In this document: positions 5,632 to 9,006 of the stretch, piece after piece
Position numbering within the stretch: position 1 is the first letter of the stretch
How the letters are laid out: every line of letters begins with the position of its first letter
Assembly: GCA_031177735.1 (NCBI GenBank)
Contig: JAPSKJ010000076.1
Span: 1-9,006 of the forward strand
Direction of reading: 5' to 3'
From: Nocardioides sp.
Lineage (GTDB): Bacteria; Actinomycetota; Actinomycetes; Propionibacteriales; Nocardioidaceae
Length of the DNA stretch: 9,006 bases
Notes under the pieces: model-generated
Told to the model about the DNA's origin: nothing
Seen by the model: the letters and a program-made list of their open reading frames with translations, nothing else
The model's database searches: none
Program-made: the position numbers and the translations under genes

Positions 5632-6798
5632 GTGACATGGATGGACTTCGCTCTGGCGTTGCTCACTGCGGGCGTGACCGCCGCTGCGGTGATCGTCGCG
5701 GGCAGGGTGTGCTTCTGGGTCCTCGGCCGCTACTGGTCCAAGGGCCACACCCTGCGTCGAGCGGTGCGGCGCCCCTTCCGCGTCTTCGCGCTGGTCGTGG
5801 CCGTGGCGGTCGCCGCGCGGCGCACGCCGGTCGGGGCCGAGGAGTGGTGGCCCTACGTCGAGCAGGCGCTGCGGGTCGTGGTGGTGGCCTCCGCCGCCTG
5901 GCTGATCGGGGCGATCCTGCTCTACCTGGAGGACATCAGCCTGCGCCGGCACCGCGTCGACGTGCCCGACAACCGCACGGCGCGACGGATGCGCACCCAG
6001 GTGCTGCTGCTGCGCCGCCTCACCGTCGCGGCGGTCGTGGTGTGTGCGCTGGGCGCCGCGCTGTTCACCTTTCCCGAGGTGCGGGCGGTCGGCGCCAGCC
6101 TGCTGGCCTCGGCCGGGGTGTTGTCCATCGTCGCCGGGCTCGCCGCACAGTCCTCATTGGCCAACGTGTTCGCCGGTTTCACGCTGACCTTCAGCGACGC
6201 GCTCCGCATCGACGACGCCGTGATCGTGGAGGGTGAGTGGGGCTGGGTCGAGGAGGTCACCCTCACCTACGTCGTGGTGAGGCTGTGGGACGACCGGCGG
6301 CTGATCCTGCCGTCGACGTACTTCACGCAGAACCCGTTCCAGAACTGGACGCGGCACACCTCCGAGCTGCTGGGCAGCGTCGAGCTGGACCTGGACTGGG
6401 GGGTCGACACGCACGGGATGCGCGCCGAGCTCGACCGGATCCTCGAGGCGACCGACCTCTGGGACGGCCGGGTCAAGGTGCTCCAGGTGACCGACGCCGT
6501 GGCCGGGTGGGTGCGGGTGCGGGTGCTCGTCACCGCCAGGGACGCCCCCACCCTGTTCGACCTGCGCTGCCACGTCCGCGAGGAGCTCGTGGGATGGCTG
6601 CAGCGGCACAACACCGACGCGCTTCCTCGCCAGCGCACCGAGCTGGTCGAGTCCACCGGCCGGTTCTACCGCCGGGCGTCGGCCGAGCAGGCGACAGGAC
6701 TGTTCACCGGCGACCCGGAGGCCGAGGACCGTGCCGCCCGGGCCGGCGGCGGGAGTCGGGAGGAGCACCAGACCGACGCACGACCGCACCCGTCCTGA
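5632..6798 (+). CDS. MscS-family mechanosensitive ion channel
   Basis: A 388-residue membrane protein. Hydrophobic segments at about 5-31, 49-62, 80-99 and 130-147 precede a Gly/Ala-rich pore helix (about 153-183, containing GASLLASAGVLSIVAG and SSLANVFAGF). The beta domain follows (about 185-235, with RIDDAVIVEG and LPSTYF), then an alpha/beta vestibule domain to about 335 and a hydrophilic, probably disordered tail of about 45 residues. This is the standard MscS core with extra N-terminal helices. Such channels open under membrane tension and release solutes during hypo-osmotic shock. Several starts lie close together: GTG 5626, GTG 5632 and ATG 5641. GTG 5632 is chosen because GGAAGG (5618-5623) lies 8 nt ahead of it, whereas ATG 5641 would be 17 nt away. 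Unlike most genes here it has a strong Shine-Dalgarno. It is divergent from the ABC-F gene and convergent with the chemoreceptor gene. Confidence 0.9.
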   Translation: MTWMDFALALLTAGVTAAAVIVAGRVCFWVLGRYWSKGHTLRRAVRRPFRVFALVVAVAVAARRTPVGAEEWWPYVEQALRVVVVASAAWLIGAILLYLEDISLRRHRVDVPDNRTARRMRTQVLLLRRLTVAAVVVCALGAALFTFPEVRAVGASLLASAGVLSIVAGLAAQSSLANVFAGFTLTFSDALRIDDAVIVEGEWGWVEEVTLTYVVVRLWDDRRLILPSTYFTQNPFQNWTRHTSELLGSVELDLDWGVDTHGMRAELDRILEATDLWDGRVKVLQVTDAVAGWVRVRVLVTARDAPTLFDLRCHVREELVGWLQRHNTDALPRQRTELVESTGRFYRRASAEQATGLFTGDPEAEDRAARAGGGSREEHQTDARPHPS

Positions 6799-6820
6799 CC
6801 CCCGACGGGCGACCCGCCGG

Positions 6821-6835
6821 CCGGCTCACAGCCGG
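6821..6835. terminator. Weak hairpin at the convergent channel/chemoreceptor ends
   Basis: CCGGCT (6821-6826) and AGCCGG (6830-6835) form a perfect 6-bp stem with a CAC loop, and the hairpin covers the chemoreceptor TGA. It lies 22 nt past the channel stop (6798) and could be transcribed from either side. There is no T-tract on either strand, so it is not a classical intrinsic terminator. Hairpin-only terminators are proposed in actinobacteria, but this is inference. Confidence 0.3.
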
Positions 6836-8451
6836 AAGCGGCCCACCAGCTCCCGCATCTCGGTGGCCATCCGGGTCAGGTCACCCGCGGCCTCGGTGGT
6901 GTTGCCCGCCGCCTGGCTGGTCTGGTCGGCGGCCTCGGAGACCGCACCGACGTTCCGGGCGATGTCGGTGGCGCGGGTGGCCGCGTCCGAGACGTTGCGG
7001 CTGATCTCGTTGGTGGTCCCGGTCTGCTCCTCGACCGCCGCGGCGATGGTGTTCTGGTAGTCGCTGATCCGACTGATGATCTCGGCGATCTCATCGATCG
7101 CGCCCACCGCGCCCGCGGTGTCACCCTGGATCGCCTCGACCCGCTTGGCGATGTCCTCGGTGGCCCGGGCCGTCTCGACGGCGAGCTCCTTGATCTCGTT
7201 CGCGACGACCGCGAAACCCTTGCCGGCGTCACCGGCGCGGGCGGCCTCGATGGTCGCGTTCAGCGCCAGCAGGTTGGTCTGCTCGGCGATCGCGGTGATC
7301 GCCTTGACGACACTGCCGATCTCGGCCGAGGACTCGCCGAGCTTCGCGACGGTGGCGGTGGTCGTCCCGGCGGTGATGACCGCCTGGCTCGCGACGAGGG
7401 CCGCATCGGAGGCGTTCTGGGCGATCTCGCGGATCGACGCACCCATCTGCTCGCTGCCGGCGGCCACGGTCTGCACGTTGGACGAGACCTCCTGCGCCGC
7501 CACGGCGACCAGCTGGGCCTGCGCAGAGGACTCGGCGGCGGAGCTGCCGAGCTGGTGCGAGACCGCCGACATCTCCTCGGCCGCCGACGCCAGCACGACG
7601 GTGTTGTCGCCCATGATCGCGAGGGAGGAGCGCAGGCTCTCGCGCGCGGTCTCCAGGTCGGCCGCCATCTGCCCGATCTCGTCGCGCGAGCGGACGCCGG
7701 CGTCGACGGTCAGGTCGCCTGCGGCGAGCTGCTGCAGGGCCGCCTTGAGCTTGTTGACCGACGAGGTCACACCGCGCGCGACCAGCAGGGCGAAGCCCAG
7801 CGCGGCGAACAGGCCGATGGCGAGCAGGCTGAGCGCGAGCCGGCGCTGCGCGGCGTAGGACGATTCCGCATCTGCGGCGGCCTCGGCGGCCTGGGCATCC
7901 TCCGACTCGACGATGTCGCCCAGCGCGCTGCTGACGGCCTCCGCCACCGGCGCGACCTCGGTGTTGTTGGCGTTCAGCCAGCCGGCCAGGTCGCCTCGCT
8001 CGGCGAACGGGCCGAGCTTGGTGTCCACCTCGACGAGATACCGCTCGAAGTTCTCCCGGATCTGGCTGACCAGCTCCTGGTTCTGCGCGGTCAACCCGGT
8101 GGCGGCGTAGTCGTCGAGCTGCTCCACGAACGTGGCCTGCAGCTCGACGTACTCGTCCTGCGTCGCCTGGGCCTCGGGGCCGTCCCCGGCCAGGAGGATG
8201 TCGCGGACGCTGAGCGAGACGCTCTTGCGGGTCACCGCGATCTCGCCGAGGATCTTCACCGCGGCCAGGTTGTTCTTGTAGATCCGCTGGCTGGTCTCGG
8301 CGCTGGCCGAGAGACTGTTGAGTCCGACGAGGCCGATGATGAGCGCGACGGCGGACGCCAGGACCGAGGGCACCAGCACCTTCGTGCGGATCCCGCGGTC
8401 GCTCCACCACGACCTCAGGTCGAACCGGGAGCTGCCTTCTGCGTGGGCCAT
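6826..8451 (-). CDS. Methyl-accepting chemotaxis protein (transmembrane chemoreceptor)
   Basis: A 541-residue chemoreceptor. It has a short cytoplasmic N-terminus, TM1 at about 24-44, an extracellular all-helical region (about 46-203) that looks like a four-helix-bundle sensor, TM2 at about 205-225 and a HAMP domain (about 226-278, with AAGDLTVDAG and S-R-D-E-I-G). The long cytoplasmic coiled-coil signalling domain then runs to the C-terminus. The conserved hairpin tip, which contacts CheA and CheW, is at about 388-424 (IAEQTNLLALNATIEAARAG, then KGFAVVANEI). Ala/Ser-rich heptads with Glu/Gln pairs, such as A-S-A-A-E-E-M-S (288-295), are likely methylation sites. No C-terminal CheR-tethering pentapeptide is present; the protein ends LVGRFRL. 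The ligand cannot be inferred. No che or flagellar genes are in the window, so this is an orphan receptor, but it implies a chemosensory system elsewhere. ATG 8451 is chosen over an in-frame upstream ATG at 8496, because AGGAAGG sits 8 nt ahead. Confidence 0.95.
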   Translation of the reverse strand: MAHAEGSSRFDLRSWWSDRGIRTKVLVPSVLASAVALIIGLVGLNSLSASAETSQRIYKNNLAAVKILGEIAVTRKSVSLSVRDILLAGDGPEAQATQDEYVELQATFVEQLDDYAATGLTAQNQELVSQIRENFERYLVEVDTKLGPFAERGDLAGWLNANNTEVAPVAEAVSSALGDIVESEDAQAAEAAADAESSYAAQRRLALSLLAIGLFAALGFALLVARGVTSSVNKLKAALQQLAAGDLTVDAGVRSRDEIGQMAADLETARESLRSSLAIMGDNTVVLASAAEEMSAVSHQLGSSAAESSAQAQLVAVAAQEVSSNVQTVAAGSEQMGASIREIAQNASDAALVASQAVITAGTTTATVAKLGESSAEIGSVVKAITAIAEQTNLLALNATIEAARAGDAGKGFAVVANEIKELAVETARATEDIAKRVEAIQGDTAGAVGAIDEIAEIISRISDYQNTIAAAVEEQTGTTNEISRNVSDAATRATDIARNVGAVSEAADQTSQAAGNTTEAAGDLTRMATEMRELVGRFRL

Positions 8452-8459
8452 GCGACGCG

Positions 8460-8466
8460 CCTTCCT
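8460..8466 (-). promoter_or_regulatory. Shine-Dalgarno fixing the chemoreceptor start
   Basis: AGGAAGG on the minus strand (8466 to 8460) is separated by 8 nt from the ATG at 8451. It is the strongest ribosome-binding site in the window together with that of the channel gene. It rules out the upstream in-frame start at 8496, whose extra 15 residues would include this site. Confidence 0.8.
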
Positions 8467-8718
8467 GTCGAACGAGGGGCCGAGAGGGCCGACCACCGGC
8501 GGTCGACAGCTGTGCTCATCGGTCAGCGCGGCTCGAAACCAAGCATGTTGCGAAAAAGAAGTCCCCGATCAGTCGCCCGCCAGCCGTCACCGGCCGGCTC
8601 CCGTCGCTCGCACGGAGCTCGAGCGGGCAGGGCGTGTCGGCGGTGCCGGTCGGGTTCGTGGAGGAGAGGCGGGCGCTCGTGCGCTCGTGCGGTGCACGCG
8701 GTCGGGTCGGCCAGCAAG
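8467..8718. other. Divergent intergenic spacer between chemoreceptor and kinase genes
   Basis: No convincing gene is seen here. It holds an 8-bp palindrome ACAGCTGT (8506-8513), a short inverted repeat CGACC/GGTCG (8490-8494 with 8501-8505), and a local A-rich patch (about 8551-8561), unusual in this GC-rich window. It also holds an 8-bp tandem duplication GCGCTCGT (8673-8680 and 8681-8688). Small open frames on either strand are Arg/Pro-rich and look like non-coding shadow. Confidence 0.5.
8516..8539 (-). promoter_or_regulatory. Weak candidate sigma-28 (FliA/WhiG-type) promoter for the chemoreceptor
   Basis: On the minus strand GTTT (8539 to 8536) is followed by 12 nt and ACCGATGA (8523 to 8516). 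The sigma-28 consensus is TAAAGTTT, 11 nt, GCCGATAA. The -10 matches six of eight bases including CCGAT, but the TAAA half of the -35 is absent and the spacing is one nt long. It would give a leader of about 55 nt before ATG 8451. Motility genes are a usual target of this sigma factor, which is the main reason to mention it. Confidence 0.25.
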
Positions 8719-8730
8719 TACCGTCGCGCA
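8719..8730 (+). promoter_or_regulatory. Candidate leaderless -10 element for the P-loop kinase gene
   Basis: TACCGT (8719-8724) is followed by 6 nt (CGCGCA) and the GTG at 8731. The hexamer is identical to the one before the gene at 1788. There is no Shine-Dalgarno at a usable distance, which supports a leaderless GTG start. Confidence 0.5.
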
Positions 8731-9006
8731 GTGGCCTACCTCCTCCATCTCAACGGCCCACCCGGGATCGGCAAGTCGACCATCGCGAGGCGCTACGCCG
8801 AGGAGCACCCCGGTGTTCTCGACTGTGACATCGACGTGCTCCGCACCTTGATCGGCGGGTGGGACGACGACTTCGAGAAGGCCGGGGCGCTCGTCCGTCC
8901 CGCGGCGCTCGGAATGATCGAGCGCTACCTCGCGAGTGGGCACAGCGTGGTGCTGCCGCAACTGCTGATCGATCCTGCCGAGATCGCACGGTTCGAGGAG
9001 TGCGCG
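8731..9006 (+). CDS. P-loop kinase/phosphotransferase-like protein, N-terminal part (cut by window edge)
   Basis: The first 92 codons are visible and the frame is open to the window end. The protein starts with a beta strand (VAYLLHLNG) leading into Walker A G9-P-P-G-I-G-K-S-T17, then a helix. D31-C-D-I-D35 follows, and the D-x-D-x-L-R pattern is common in small AAA_33-type kinases where it positions the acceptor substrate. The overall shape (P-loop within ten residues of the start, acidic motif about 20 residues later) suits a single-domain small-molecule kinase, in the broad group that includes gluconate kinases and chloramphenicol phosphotransferase. A zeta-toxin-like protein is less likely, since no antitoxin gene is adjacent. 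The lid and the rest of the catalytic core lie outside the window, so the substrate is unknown. The start is GTG 8731 because it directly follows the TACCGT box and puts the first strand at the N-terminus. Confidence 0.8.
   Translation, partial: MAYLLHLNGPPGIGKSTIARRYAEEHPGVLDCDIDVLRTLIGGWDDDFEKAGALVRPAALGMIERYLASGHSVVLPQLLIDPAEIARFEECA

Noticed and set aside
2562..6236. A very long plus-strand open frame (over 1200 codons) running antisense through the UbiB-like kinase and ABC-F genes
   Set aside because: Stop-poor antisense frames are expected opposite GC-rich genes. The translation is Gly/Ala/Arg/Glu-rich without domains, while the minus-strand genes show complete catalytic motifs.
8531..8542. 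T-arm-like GGTTTCGAGCC on the minus strand, suggesting a tRNA
   Set aside because: It has one base too many for a T-loop, and no acceptor, D or anticodon stems can be built around it.
8673..8688. Tandem GCGCTCGT duplication as a regulatory iteron
   Set aside because: Only two short GC-rich copies exist, which chance explains in this composition.
8523..8717. A 64-codon minus-strand open frame in the chemoreceptor/kinase spacer
   Set aside because: It has a TTG start, Arg/Pro/His-rich composition and no Shine-Dalgarno, and it overlaps the likely promoter regions of both neighbours.
8731..9006. Zeta-toxin of a toxin-antitoxin system
   Set aside because: No small antitoxin gene lies just upstream; the preceding 279 bp is a non-coding divergent spacer.

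Overview
The window comes from a high-GC actinobacterium, most likely Nocardioides-like (order Propionibacteriales). The grounds are heavy G/C bias at third codon positions, start sites that look leaderless, an actinobacterial-type ABC-F ATPase, and a secreted-lipoprotein style common in that group. This placement is inference from composition and gene types; no taxonomic marker gene is present.

Layout, left to right. A lipoprotein of the SGNH/GDSL hydrolase family runs off the left edge on the minus strand (1-241). Upstream of it, also on the minus strand, is a YtcJ-type metal-dependent amidohydrolase (268-1755). A 32-bp gap with back-to-back promoter motifs separates this from a divergent gene for an unrecognised membrane-anchored protein (1788-2456, plus). 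That gene ends exactly where a convergent ABC1/UbiB/AarF-type atypical kinase gene ends (2457-3809, minus), and the two stop codons form TGATCA. The kinase gene lies 36 nt behind an ABC-F ATPase gene (3846-5492, minus), so the two may be co-transcribed. A 139-bp divergent spacer with a G-rich tract and a hairpin leads to a small-conductance mechanosensitive (MscS-family) channel (5632-6798, plus). The channel converges on a methyl-accepting chemotaxis protein with a four-helix-bundle-like sensor (6826-8451, minus). After a 279-bp divergent spacer, the start of a P-loop kinase/phosphotransferase-like protein runs off the right edge (8731-9006, plus).

How the genes fit together. This looks like ordinary chromosomal core/accessory sequence, not a mobile island. 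There is no transposase, integrase, phage gene, tRNA, CRISPR array or toxin-antitoxin pair. The genes do not form one pathway. The loose themes are the cell envelope (lipoprotein, anchored protein, channel, chemoreceptor) and stress or translation (ABC-F, ABC1 kinase). I see no convincing new multi-gene system.

The most distinctive signal is regulatory. Five of the eight genes have a TAnnnT -10 hexamer (TACCGT, TACGGT or TAGGTT) ending exactly 6-7 nt before an ATG or GTG, the geometry of leaderless transcription. The mscS-like and chemoreceptor genes instead have clear purine-rich Shine-Dalgarno sequences. The largest stretch without a gene is 279 bp (8452-8730).
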